A stretch of 64,000 nt of DNA from Marsupella aquatica. Taxonomy: Eukaryota; Marchantiophyta. Below, in pieces: positions 44,951 through 54,572 of this stretch. The stretch is from positions 10,974,001 through 11,038,000 of the forward strand of contig OZ316899.1 of NCBI GenBank assembly GCA_973895155.1, given 5' to 3'. The translations under genes and the position numbers were made by a program. The first letter of the stretch is position 1, and the number at the start of each line of letters is the position of its first letter. A model generated the notes under the pieces. That model was not told where the DNA came from and made no database searches. It saw nothing but the letters and a program-made list of their open reading frames with translations.

Positions 44951-46807
44951 ATGCTAGATCAACCAGAGTTTAGTGCGTCACGCATTCGGAGATACAAGGC
45001 TGCTTACCGTGACTACGTGGAGACTCGGATTACACGGGAAAGGGAAGAGAGAGAAGTTATGATGAGCACGGGATTGGCAGCGGGTTCCTCACCGGTGGGT
45101 AGGAAGATTTTTCGTCGAATTTATCCCAAGACCTCCACCAAGGTGATGGAGGATTGTCGGAACATTTTCCAAGCCACCGGGCTTACAGAATTCATGAAGG
45201 TGGAGATTACCATCCCTTCAGGGAAGAGCTGGGACATTGAGGCCGGGATGGAGTTCCGAACGGAGGGAATCTACTTTGAATGTCTCAAACGTGTAGTGCC
45301 CCATGTGGAGTTGGCTAAGCTATTGTTTCTTGAGAATCAGAAATTCTCATTCACACCTCGGAATATCAGGGGAGAACTCACGTTGAAAATGGTGGCCACT
45401 TGGGTGACCAATCCTACCTCCACCACCGCCATCCCTCTTTCTGCTGTCAAGGATGTTGAGTATAAGGGCTTCCTGGCCAAGGTGCATCAACGGGTTCTTG
45501 GCAACGTGCAATCCGGAGTGCTGAATGAGGAGCATTTCGTGGTAGCTATGGACATCAAGAACTACCCAGCCCATGTGTACGGATGGTGGTGCTACGGATT
45601 GAAGAAGCTATTGGCCGCTGAGCCCGGGAGTGTGAAACCAGGTGGGGCTGTACATTTGATGGGGTCATTTGTATTGGCCAGGGCAGAAGGGTTGATTGGT
45701 TCTCCGGGGCATGAAGACACGGGATCATCTCTCACCACGGAGATCCGGAGTATTGCCACTACCGTTTTAGGGAAGCTCACGGAGGAATCATTGTCTGCTG
45801 GTGGGGAGGATAATAGAGAAGAAGAGAACCAGGAGGATGATTGCACATTGGAGTGGCTTGAATCACTCGTGGGAGATCCGAAACAGCCTCTGGAATACAA
45901 CATTCCGGATGTTTACTTGGCAGAGCTACGGGATTTCAGAGAGGGAGTCCACGAGGGACTCAAGCTAGTCCACGCATTGAGGGAGTCTCTCAAGCACGCC
46001 ACAGTCAAAGTAGAGACGTTAGAGCAGAGCATCCTGTCACTGAAGGAGGTGATCAAGACCAAGGAGCAGACCATTCATGAGAAGGTCAGGCACATCAATG
46101 CAGCTCACGTAGAGATCACCAACTTGAAGGGAGCTTTGTCCACCAAGGCCAAGGAAGCAGAAGAAGTAGGAGCGTTGAGGCAAGCATTGGCCAAAGAGAA
46201 GCAAAATTCTGGAGAAGTGATGGAGTGGAGGAACCAGGTGGGAGCACTACGGAGTCAGGTGGCAGCCTTTGAGACACGAGCGAAGAGAAGTGAGGCCCTG
46301 AGTCTAGGGAAACGGAAGAGTCCCGGCACACCTGGCTCCACACTTTCCCCGGATGTGATCTCCCAAGCTATCGAGATGGTGGTGAAGGAGGTTAGTGGGA
46401 AGTATGGACCCTTGTTGGATGGAGCCAAGAAGAGTCAGGAGAAGAGTAAGAGCTTGGAGAAGAAGCTCCGGGAGGTACGGAAATCGTTACGGGAGGCTCA
46501 GGTCAGTACGGGGATGCCACCCAGGTCTGTCACCCCCGGGACTCCCATGGCCACGGGGCAAGTTCTACCGTTGGAGTTGCGGTCCGGAGAAGAGGCTACC
46601 CTCTGGAAGGACACAATTGGTGAGGGGTACATCAAGGCGTGGCAGGCCTTGGCTGCTTTGAGGAAGCGCGGGAGCAGCAGCACTAAGAGTACTCCGTCGA
46701 AGAAGAAGAAAAGTACGGTGGCACTCACTCCCGTGAGTGATGAGGAGGAGGACCACTCACGGGGCACAAGTCCGGGCACCGAGAGCGAAGAAGAAGAGGA
46801 GGATTAG
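44951..46807 (+). CDS. LTR-encoded coiled-coil protein, 618 codons (5' LTR copy)
   Basis: ATG start; open to TAG at 46805-46807. Residues 1-300 form a mixed helical/strand domain ('IFQATGLTEFMKVE', 'FLAKVHQRVLGNVQSGV', 'VYGWWCYGLKKLL'), which by layout resembles the plant-transposon-type domain of the ORFs at 712 and 32,014 but is divergent. Residues about 322-418 and 480-517 are coiled coil. The tail is Ser/Thr/Lys-rich with a 'KKKKS' basic cluster (possible nuclear signal) and ends in an acidic run. No retroviral enzyme motif is present. It lies entirely within the LTR, far from gag-pol, so it must be expressed either from the LTR promoter upstream or as part of the genomic RNA. The function is unknown. 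A nuclear structural or chromatin role is conceivable. Confidence 0.82.
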   Translation: MLDQPEFSASRIRRYKAAYRDYVETRITREREEREVMMSTGLAAGSSPVGRKIFRRIYPKTSTKVMEDCRNIFQATGLTEFMKVEITIPSGKSWDIEAGMEFRTEGIYFECLKRVVPHVELAKLLFLENQKFSFTPRNIRGELTLKMVATWVTNPTSTTAIPLSAVKDVEYKGFLAKVHQRVLGNVQSGVLNEEHFVVAMDIKNYPAHVYGWWCYGLKKLLAAEPGSVKPGGAVHLMGSFVLARAEGLIGSPGHEDTGSSLTTEIRSIATTVLGKLTEESLSAGGEDNREEENQEDDCTLEWLESLVGDPKQPLEYNIPDVYLAELRDFREGVHEGLKLVHALRESLKHATVKVETLEQSILSLKEVIKTKEQTIHEKVRHINAAHVEITNLKGALSTKAKEAEEVGALRQALAKEKQNSGEVMEWRNQVGALRSQVAAFETRAKRSEALSLGKRKSPGTPGSTLSPDVISQAIEMVVKEVSGKYGPLLDGAKKSQEKSKSLEKKLREVRKSLREAQVSTGMPPRSVTPGTPMATGQVLPLELRSGEEATLWKDTIGEGYIKAWQALAALRKRGSSSTKSTPSKKKKSTVALTPVSDEEEDHSRGTSPGTESEEEEED

Positions 46808-47938
46808 ATAGGCGTACGGACGTGGGTGTACGGCCTCCAGATTTCCAACATTTTAGTGGGGGGTCACTCATGGGCTTGTTGGGATGAGCTCGCGGAGCTG
46901 ATTCCAACAAGAGGCGGCGCTCCTCAAACGGAGCCAGGATGAGCAAGTTATGGCCTGGAGAACTTATGTTTTTGCGGTACGGAAACGGCCATAACTCAGG
47001 CGTCTGAAGTCCGTTGAGGGAGCGACTTAGTGATTCGGAAGCAGGAAAAGAAGAGCTATCCAGGGGTGAGCTCAGGTGTGCACTTGGAAGGGCACCTAGT
47101 TTCGGCCATTTTGGGGTGCCTCTCACTTTCAGGGTTCACGTGTACTGTTGGGGCGCCGTCGAAGGCACCGTCGGCCCCCTTGTTTTGGGTTTAGGGTTTT
47201 AGCAGCATGTGTGTGCCGCATGCTCCTCTTCAGTTTAAGGATTTCTCTTAGTGCAAGGTTTTAGCGGCGCCGCTAGGGTAGCCGCCACCGTTGTGACCCT
47301 GTGAGGGGTGCTTTGGTGTGATTTTTCAGTATTTAGGGGGATAGCCCCGAAGTAGTTAGGGGGACTCAGTGTGAAGTTAGCAAGGAGGGATAGAGTGGAG
47401 CCTGAGGAGTTTGAAAGCGTGTTCAGAGTAGTGAGGGGGAGCCATACTCATTGTCCGGAGAGGCAGGAGTTGAGTAGACGGCAGGAGGCCGGGTTACTCA
47501 TGCAATGTGTATCGTTTTTCCCAAGAGATATGGATCTGTACATTTGACTTGATGGGCTTTTGTTGTGTGTTCCTTCTCCCTTTTTCGCTTTCCGAATTGT
47601 GTTCTCCCGTTCTATGATTTGAAGAAACTTGCTTGGTTTGAGTCGGCCTTGTGAGTAGGGGTGGTGACAGCACTCTTTGGGTGACTCCGAGTGAAGGTGT
47701 AGTGGGGTAGTCGGCAGGACTTGATCAAAAGCTGTGGGGTGAGGGTAGTCGGTAGACTTGATCAAAACCTACATTTCCGGGAGCGGAAACCAAAATACTC
47801 ATCCTGGTGTGAAAAGAATCCAAATAGCGTCCCTCCACGACCCCGTAATACGATACCAACGGTTTAAGCGAAGAAAAGTGCGGTTTGCACGTATTAACCG
47901 TTGGAGAGGCAAGTGACATAAGTGTGGTCTTTTGTTTT

Positions 47939-47956
47939 TGGCGCCGCTGCCGGGGA
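47939..47956 (+). promoter_or_regulatory. Primer binding site, tRNA-Asp type
   Basis: TGGCGCCGCTGCCGGGGA, 17 of 18 bases complementary to the 3' end of plant tRNA-Asp, 20 nt inside the 5' LTR end. This is the primer type of Athila/Tat elements. Confidence 0.88.
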
Positions 47957-48018
47957 ATCCTTCTTCTTGTTTGACGACACGAAGGAGGGGAGCTACGTCT
48001 ATTGGGAGTTCAAACCTA

Positions 48019-48114
48019 TCAACCACAACGCAACTTGCGACGGTTGATACGTGAGAAGTTTGTTGGTTACTTTGTTATTGTACGTCAACCACAACGCATC
48101 GTGCGACGGTTGAT
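48019..48114. repeat. Repeated hairpin in the gag leader
   Basis: Two 30-bp copies (48019-48048 and 48085-48114) of 'tcaaccacaacgca'...'tgcgacggttga'. Each can fold on itself. The position just before gag is where packaging or dimerisation signals usually sit. Confidence 0.65.
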
Positions 48115-48173
48115 GTTTACAAATATTGCTTTCTGAGACATTGGTGTAAGTTTGGAATGCAGGTCTCAATGGG

Positions 48174-51100
48174 ATGCCGAGAGGGAGAAGGGGAGGTAGA
48201 GGAAGTCCCCAACACACACGTACCCCAAGATCAGAGCTAGAAGGGGGGCCCTCTTGGATTGGGACCAGACGACGAGTTGCTGCCGAAGAACGCTTACGGC
48301 TTGCAGAAGAGAGGAGGTTGCCACTGGTGCTGGAAGAACAAGTTGGTGTGCAACAGGAAGAGGCTCAACGTAATGAGGCCATATGCCCAGACGAAGAGCC
48401 AGACATAGATCACGAGCGAGAAGAAGGAGAGCCCTTTGTGTTGGTGCAGTCTGAGTTACAAAATCTGATCCCAGAGCTCACTGCATTGCCACAAATCATC
48501 TCACACCTATCATCGGTGCTGTTACCGGTGGCCCAACAAGCGCCATTACCACCTGTGTTGATACAGGCACCGGCTGCACCGATGGCAGCTGCACAACGTA
48601 CCCGTGTTCAGTACGTACCCTTCAAGGGGAGACCAAAGGATGATCCAGACGAATGGATTGAGGAGTTTGAAGGGATTGCCGAAGCTAATGGGGAGTCTGC
48701 ACATAAGCTCACTATCATTCCTGGAATGATGAGAGGGGAGGCAGGTCCATGGTTCATTTCGTTGTTGGCCAACGTGAAAGCTGATTGGGCTCTGTTCAAG
48801 CAAGCCTTCTTGAAGGAGTTCAGATCCATAGGAGTGGAGGCCACCTCACTATTAAAGGTGGGCCAACTCAGGATGAAGAAGAAGGAGTCATTACGGAGGT
48901 TTTTGCAAAGGTTCCAAAAGCTGGTACGTCGGATCCAAGCCCGTACCGATGATGCTATGCGTCAAGCCTGGTTTGTGGCTGCCCTACCAAGCAAGATGGG
49001 GTTCTTTGTACGTCAAGCCAAGCCAACCACATTGGCTGAAGCTATTGCAGCAGCGGAGTCATACACCGCAGCTGATGCCACAAGCAAGCGTTGCCGAAGA
49101 AAGAAGCTGAAGCCGGTTGACAGTTCCTCCAGTGAGGAGTCGAGTGGATCTGATTCAGATAGTAGTGATGAATCTGAGGATTCTGAGAGTACTACAGAGT
49201 CAGACACTACGGAGTCAGAAGCTGAAAGACGAAGGAGGAAGAAGAAGAAGTTGTCAAAGAAAGTCAAGAAGTCCTCTCACCGTGAAGTGATACTACCCAC
49301 GGTGGCCGTTACACCATTGTCTACGGCAAGACGCCTGAAGGAGCAAGAGGCCAGATATGATGAGCTGACGGAGCAAATGAAAGCGTTGAAAGTACATTTT
49401 GCCGGACTCAAACCTGAGAGGAGAAAAGTTCCGGTGGAGAGAGCCAATGTGTGGTGCACCAAGTGCATGAAGTTTGGTCATGCCCCGAAGGAGTGCCCAG
49501 CGGGAGAACCAGCCAAGGTTTTCCAAGTACGGGAGGAGGATGTTGAGGGGGCAAGCTACTCAAATCCTTCATATGCAGCGGAAGGGCCAATAGAGTACTT
49601 CATGGAGGAGCCACCAGAGGCCAACGTGTATAGTGTACAACCTCTCAACCCGGGACCACGGAGCATTCATGGAGTTTCAACAAACGCCGGAGCACCCGCA
49701 TACTCCAACTATCCCAACGCTAACCCAGGGAATCGACCACCGTACCCTGGAGTGAGGAAGATCCCTATTTGTTACAATTGTAGAGTGGCGGGCCACTACG
49801 CTAATGTGTGCCCAGAGCCCACCCGTCAAGGCAATGGAGATTTTGCCCGGCTGTGTCAACTATGCAAGGGGGAGGGTCATCTTGCACCACACTGCCCAAC
49901 CTTGGAGGCGTTCAAGGCTCAACCGATTGGGGCACAAGAGAAGAAGGGGCCGCCACCTCCTCTGAAAGAAGCTAGCGTCAACTTTCTCACCACGGAAGCA
50001 GTCGACACCCCTCTAATCACTAGAAGAGAAGAAACCGTAGTGAACATTCCCAAGCAAAGGATGACCACCATAACGGAGGAGGTGGTACCGCTAGTCGTTG
50101 TAGTATCTCCAGTTGTTGAGATACCGGTGGTTGTTGTTGCAACATCTACGGAAGTTGAAGTTGCTAACCCCTCACCCCCAAGTCATGAGTGGACTCATGC
50201 TGAGAATCTACCGGAGGAAGACAGCGACGAGGAGAGAAGGCATTACTCTTGTTACCGAGTCTCCACTCAATCCGGCAAAAAGAAGGGCAAGTCCGAGCTC
50301 AAGCAGAAGTACAAGGAGGTGCATCAAGCTTCCACATCGGGTACCTCACACGAACCGGAGGTGCCACCCATGGAGGATAGTGACTTTGATCGGGACAACC
50401 CCAAGTTGTTCTATCCGAAGGTGGGAGAAGAGGTACGTAAGCAGTTGGAGGAGCTAGAAGCACAAGCCATGCAAGCGGCCATTGACAAAGACATGGAGGA
50501 GGCAAAGGCCAGAAAGAAAGCGGAGGAGAGGGTTGTTCGTTGGAAACCGGGAGAAGAGGTCATCCCACCCATACCTCCTGCAACCGCGTACAACATTGCT
50601 CAAGACATTCTGGATTGCCCAGTCAGTGCCACAATTGGTCAACTATTACGGGATAGCTCCCTATACCGTCGCCAAGTCAAGGAGATTCTCATGAGGAGGA
50701 GACGTAGAAGAAGGTTACCCAAAGTTGGGGCTGACCCCATACAAGTCAACTGGGTCACGGAGGATTTGGGTGCCCCAGAACTCACGGTGGACATCAATGG
50801 ATGTGCAATACGGTTTGTACCGGTGGACGGGGGCTCGGGAGTCAACATCATGACTGAGGAGACGGCAAACCGGTTGGGGTATACAGAGTTAGAACCACCG
50901 GCACGTGCCATGAGGTTGGCTGATGGTGCACGGGTGGTGCCGTTGGGGTGTCTCACCAAGATTCCAACAATGATTGGGGGAAAATCTTTCCCCCTCAACT
51001 ATTTGGTGATGCGACCCGTTCGGCCGTACGGTTTTCCCATTTTAATTGGCAGGCCATGGTTGTATGTGGCCAAGGTCACAAGTGATTGGGGCAAACGGCA

Positions 51101-54100
51101 GTTTCGGTTTGGTATCCCCACTATCACTATTCCATGGTCAGCGGAGTCACCTCACGGGGAGACTACGACTATGGAGGAGGAATATGATTCAGAGGTCACC
51201 TCAGATGAAGACGAGGATGAAGTATACATGGTGAAACTGATTTCTCACCTCACGGAGGAAGATGTTTTTGGCCCCGGAGTTGCTACTCAAGAGCATGCAG
51301 TAGAGGAATCAGTTAGCCAAGTGCACGCTGTTCTAGAAGAGATGGAAGACGAGCGAAGCAAAATTGTGGAGGCTGAACCTCTAGAGATTCATGATAGGGA
51401 GGCAGAGGATCACCCCGAGGAGGTGGAAATGCAAGCCCACACGATCATGTTTGATGATGAGCAAAGAGAGCAGTTTTTGAATGACATCCTGGATGATGAC
51501 TTTAGAGAGGAGCTATTGTCACATTACAAAGAATCTGACGTTGAAGAAATAATGGCCCATGTGACAAAGGATCCACCTCCATCCCGACCAGACCAGGAGG
51601 AGAGTGATGCACCGGTGTATGGAGGGATGAGGCTCGCACGGTTGGAAGAAACCTTTGATGAGGAGACACGCAACAAGTTGGACGTGATCAGGCCGGAGCA
51701 GTACACAAAGGTGGAAGTGGGTGAGGGCAAGACACTCAACATTGGTAGTAAGTTGGATGCTACGGAGCAACGCACGATTCAGGAATTGTTGAAAGAGTAC
51801 CAAGACGTATTTGCGTGGAGCCACCAAGATTTGAAAGGAGTGCCACCTGAGTTTGGTGAGCACAGCATTGACCTGATGTCAGGAGCACGACCTGTGAGGC
51901 AACGCCAATACCGCCTCAACCCCAAATACTCACTCATGGTGAAGGAGGAGATTGACCGTTTGTTGGATGCAGGATTCATTTATCCGGTCATGCATAGTGA
52001 GTGGGTGTCACCCATCGTAATCGTGCCCAAGAAAAAGGGGCCAGACGGGAAGGTGAAAATACGGGTGTGCCAAGATTTTCGAAAGTTGAATGATGCGACC
52101 AAGAAGGATCACTACCCGCTACCGTTCACGGATATCGTGTTGGACATGGTAGCAGGTTGGGAGATATACAGCTTCTTGGATGGCTACTCTGGGTACAACC
52201 AAATCTGGATACGGGAGGAGGACCAACTCAAGACGGCTTTCACAACAGAGTGGGGGATTTTTGCATTCCGGAGAATGCCTTTTGGGTTGTGCAATGCCCC
52301 TGGCATGTTCCAACGGCTCATGATGAATATATTTCATGACTTTTTACGCAGGTTCTTGGAGATCTTTATTGATGACTTTGCTGTCTACGGCAAACGAGTC
52401 AAGCATCCGGAACACTTACGGTTGACTTTTCAGCGGTGCCGGGAGACTTGCCTGAAGCTGCATCCGGAGAAATGTTTCTTTGGAATTGAGGAGGGAATCC
52501 TATTGGGCCACAAAGTGTCTGCACGAGGGATTGAAGTTGATCGTGAGAAGGTCGCCGTGTGGGTAGCAGTCTCATTTCCCAAGAATGTGAAGGAAGTGAG
52601 AGGGTTCTTGGGGTGTGTTGGCTACTACCGACGCTTCATCAAAGACTTTGCCAAGGTAGCCATGCCACTCACTTCCATGTTGAAAAAAGGAAGTGAGTTT
52701 GAACCTACTCCTTCCCGTCAGGCTGCTTTTGATGAATTGAAGAAACGATTGCTAGAGGCCCCCGTGCTCATTACGCCCAATTGGAATAAGGAATTCCATG
52801 TTTACGTAGACGTATCAGGATTTTGCATCGGTGCCGTTTTGAGTCAGTTAGATGATGATGGAAGAGACCATCCCATCTACTTTGCCAGTAGGCAGTTGGC
52901 CCCGGCAGAGAAAAACTACTCACCCACCGATAGGGAGGCACTTGGTATCATCTACGCTTGTAAGAAGTATCGTCATTATTTGTTGGGGTACAAGGTTGTG
53001 TTCCACACGGATCACAACAGCTTGAAATACATGGTCAACAAGCCAGATCTGTCCGGGAGAATTGCACGTTGGGTTTTGTTGCTACAAGAGTTCAACTATG
53101 AGGTGAGAGTAAGATCGGGGAAGAGTCATAGCAATGCAGACTTCTTCTCCCGTATTGAGGGAGCATCTGACTCCCAGGAGATTGATGATCGGTTCCCGGA
53201 TGAGGAAGTGTTCAGCGTGAATACAGAGGCCACTACTTGGTATGGAGAAATTTTGGAATTTCTCCGCACGGCTAGAGTTCCCTCACGTTTGGGCCCGGAG
53301 AGAGCAGCAGTGTTTTTGCGTAAGACAGGTCCCTACTTGCTTGTGAAGGGAGTACTTCACAAGTACGGCATGGATGGCCGACTTCGTCGTTGTTTGGAGG
53401 AAGCGGAGATACGTACAGTCATGGCAGCATTACATGAGGAGGAAGCTGGTGGCCACTTTGCACGGGAGACCACCGCAAGGAAAATACTAGATGCTGGATA
53501 TTGGTGGCCAACTCTCTTTCGGGATGTACACCGGTACATCCAGCGATGTGATCCGTGCCAGCGTCAAGGCAAACCAGGGCCCTCCTCACGACACCCATTG
53601 GTGCCCATACTTCCTCTTGCACCCTTTGAGAAGTGGGGGGTGGACTTCATTGGCCCTTTCACTCCCATCACACGAAGAGGGAGGAAGCGCTACATCATTC
53701 TTGCAACGGACTATGCCACCAAGTGGGTGGAGGCCCGAGCTACTGCCAAGGATGATGCCAACACCACGGCACGTTTTTTGTATGAGCAGATTTTTACACG
53801 ATTTGGTCCACCATTGGAGTTGGTAAGTGACAGGGGTACTCACTTCCTCAATCATACGATTGAACGTTTGACAGAGAACTACTTGATCTCACATAGGAAG
53901 ACCACTCCGTACCACCCTCGAGCCAACGGGCTCACTGAGAGAGCCAACGGGATCATGGGCAAGATCCTCAACAAAACGGTATCCGCTCACAAGACCGATT
54001 GGGATTTGAAGTTGTTGGCTGCCACTTACGCTTACAACCTGGCTCACAAGACTACCACGGGCCACAGCCCCTATTTCCTTGTGTTTGGACAACACTCTCT

Positions 54101-54572
54101 TGTGCCGGTGGAATTTGAGGTTCCAACCATTCGAATCCTAACACGGGAAAGGGAAGGGGCAGAAGAAAGTGTCGCTTCACGGATCCAACAGTTGGAGCAA
54201 CTCACGGAGACACGAGAAGAGGCTTTGACACATACGGAGCAGGAGCAAGGCAAACGCAAGTCACATTACGATTCCCGTCTCCGTCGTGTGTCCATTGAGG
54301 AGGGAGATTTGGTGCTCCTCTACGATAGCCGCTTCATGCATTTCCCCGGGAAGTTGCATACACGGTGGATGGGACCCTACGTAGTGGATGCCGTCTACTC
54401 CAACGGCTCGGTTCAACTCAAGACATTGGAGGGGCAACTACTCAACACACGGATCAATCAAGAGCGCCTAAAGAAGTACTACACGGAGGAAGAGTATGGT
54501 GCTCGCGGGGGCGCTTCGCAATTAAGAGAGGAGCTATGTGACGGGTACCCCGTCACGGGAAGTCACACATAA
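48174..54572 (+). CDS. Gag-pol polyprotein, 2,132 codons
   Basis: One continuous frame from ATG 48174. Order: Gag core (about residues 160-290), a Ser/Asp-rich then Lys-rich linker, and three CX2CX4HX4C zinc knuckles (near 427, 532 and 560). Next come the protease with VDGGSG active site (about 884) and gypsy RT with the FIDDF catalytic motif (about 1397-1401; Athila/Tat elements have F-x-D-D-F rather than Y-V-D-D). RNase H ('YVDVSGFCIGAVLSQ', 'TDHNSLKY') follows. The integrase has an HHCC zinc region (about 1755-1800) and a D,D,E core (VDFIGPF near 1822, SDRGTHF, LTERAN). There is no chromodomain. The last 11 codons and the stop lie inside the 3' LTR. All catalytic residues I can check are present, so the protein is probably functional. 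Confidence 0.95.
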   Translation: MPRGRRGGRGSPQHTRTPRSELEGGPSWIGTRRRVAAEERLRLAEERRLPLVLEEQVGVQQEEAQRNEAICPDEEPDIDHEREEGEPFVLVQSELQNLIPELTALPQIISHLSSVLLPVAQQAPLPPVLIQAPAAPMAAAQRTRVQYVPFKGRPKDDPDEWIEEFEGIAEANGESAHKLTIIPGMMRGEAGPWFISLLANVKADWALFKQAFLKEFRSIGVEATSLLKVGQLRMKKKESLRRFLQRFQKLVRRIQARTDDAMRQAWFVAALPSKMGFFVRQAKPTTLAEAIAAAESYTAADATSKRCRRKKLKPVDSSSSEESSGSDSDSSDESEDSESTTESDTTESEAERRRRKKKKLSKKVKKSSHREVILPTVAVTPLSTARRLKEQEARYDELTEQMKALKVHFAGLKPERRKVPVERANVWCTKCMKFGHAPKECPAGEPAKVFQVREEDVEGASYSNPSYAAEGPIEYFMEEPPEANVYSVQPLNPGPRSIHGVSTNAGAPAYSNYPNANPGNRPPYPGVRKIPICYNCRVAGHYANVCPEPTRQGNGDFARLCQLCKGEGHLAPHCPTLEAFKAQPIGAQEKKGPPPPLKEASVNFLTTEAVDTPLITRREETVVNIPKQRMTTITEEVVPLVVVVSPVVEIPVVVVATSTEVEVANPSPPSHEWTHAENLPEEDSDEERRHYSCYRVSTQSGKKKGKSELKQKYKEVHQASTSGTSHEPEVPPMEDSDFDRDNPKLFYPKVGEEVRKQLEELEAQAMQAAIDKDMEEAKARKKAEERVVRWKPGEEVIPPIPPATAYNIAQDILDCPVSATIGQLLRDSSLYRRQVKEILMRRRRRRRLPKVGADPIQVNWVTEDLGAPELTVDINGCAIRFVPVDGGSGVNIMTEETANRLGYTELEPPARAMRLADGARVVPLGCLTKIPTMIGGKSFPLNYLVMRPVRPYGFPILIGRPWLYVAKVTSDWGKRQFRFGIPTITIPWSAESPHGETTTMEEEYDSEVTSDEDEDEVYMVKLISHLTEEDVFGPGVATQEHAVEESVSQVHAVLEEMEDERSKIVEAEPLEIHDREAEDHPEEVEMQAHTIMFDDEQREQFLNDILDDDFREELLSHYKESDVEEIMAHVTKDPPPSRPDQEESDAPVYGGMRLARLEETFDEETRNKLDVIRPEQYTKVEVGEGKTLNIGSKLDATEQRTIQELLKEYQDVFAWSHQDLKGVPPEFGEHSIDLMSGARPVRQRQYRLNPKYSLMVKEEIDRLLDAGFIYPVMHSEWVSPIVIVPKKKGPDGKVKIRVCQDFRKLNDATKKDHYPLPFTDIVLDMVAGWEIYSFLDGYSGYNQIWIREEDQLKTAFTTEWGIFAFRRMPFGLCNAPGMFQRLMMNIFHDFLRRFLEIFIDDFAVYGKRVKHPEHLRLTFQRCRETCLKLHPEKCFFGIEEGILLGHKVSARGIEVDREKVAVWVAVSFPKNVKEVRGFLGCVGYYRRFIKDFAKVAMPLTSMLKKGSEFEPTPSRQAAFDELKKRLLEAPVLITPNWNKEFHVYVDVSGFCIGAVLSQLDDDGRDHPIYFASRQLAPAEKNYSPTDREALGIIYACKKYRHYLLGYKVVFHTDHNSLKYMVNKPDLSGRIARWVLLLQEFNYEVRVRSGKSHSNADFFSRIEGASDSQEIDDRFPDEEVFSVNTEATTWYGEILEFLRTARVPSRLGPERAAVFLRKTGPYLLVKGVLHKYGMDGRLRRCLEEAEIRTVMAALHEEEAGGHFARETTARKILDAGYWWPTLFRDVHRYIQRCDPCQRQGKPGPSSRHPLVPILPLAPFEKWGVDFIGPFTPITRRGRKRYIILATDYATKWVEARATAKDDANTTARFLYEQIFTRFGPPLELVSDRGTHFLNHTIERLTENYLISHRKTTPYHPRANGLTERANGIMGKILNKTVSAHKTDWDLKLLAATYAYNLAHKTTTGHSPYFLVFGQHSLVPVEFEVPTIRILTREREGAEESVASRIQQLEQLTETREEALTHTEQEQGKRKSHYDSRLRRVSIEEGDLVLLYDSRFMHFPGKLHTRWMGPYVVDAVYSNGSVQLKTLEGQLLNTRINQERLKKYYTEEEYGARGGASQLREELCDGYPVTGSHT
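54524..54533 (+). promoter_or_regulatory. Polypurine tract of the gypsy element
   Basis: AAGAGAGGAG three bases before the 3' LTR. It lies inside the gag-pol coding frame. Confidence 0.7.

Larger units (their letters stand above)
43843..47918 (+). repeat. 5' LTR (4,076 bp)
   Basis: Begins with a perfect hairpin (GTGACGGG, loop TAC, CCCGTCAC; 43844-43862). It then has an AT-rich 200 bp, GC-rich tandem repeats (44205-44531), a pyrimidine-rich leader (about 44,630-44,770), the 618-codon ORF, and about 1.1 kb of non-coding sequence. Confidence 0.95.

Noticed and set aside
46395-47202. Overlapping short frames around the end of the LTR ORF
   Set aside because: Out-of-frame shadows of the 618-codon ORF or of non-coding LTR sequence.
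48546-54259. Many minus-strand open frames opposite gag-pol
   Set aside because: They are antisense shadows of a long real ORF and show no domain signatures of their own.
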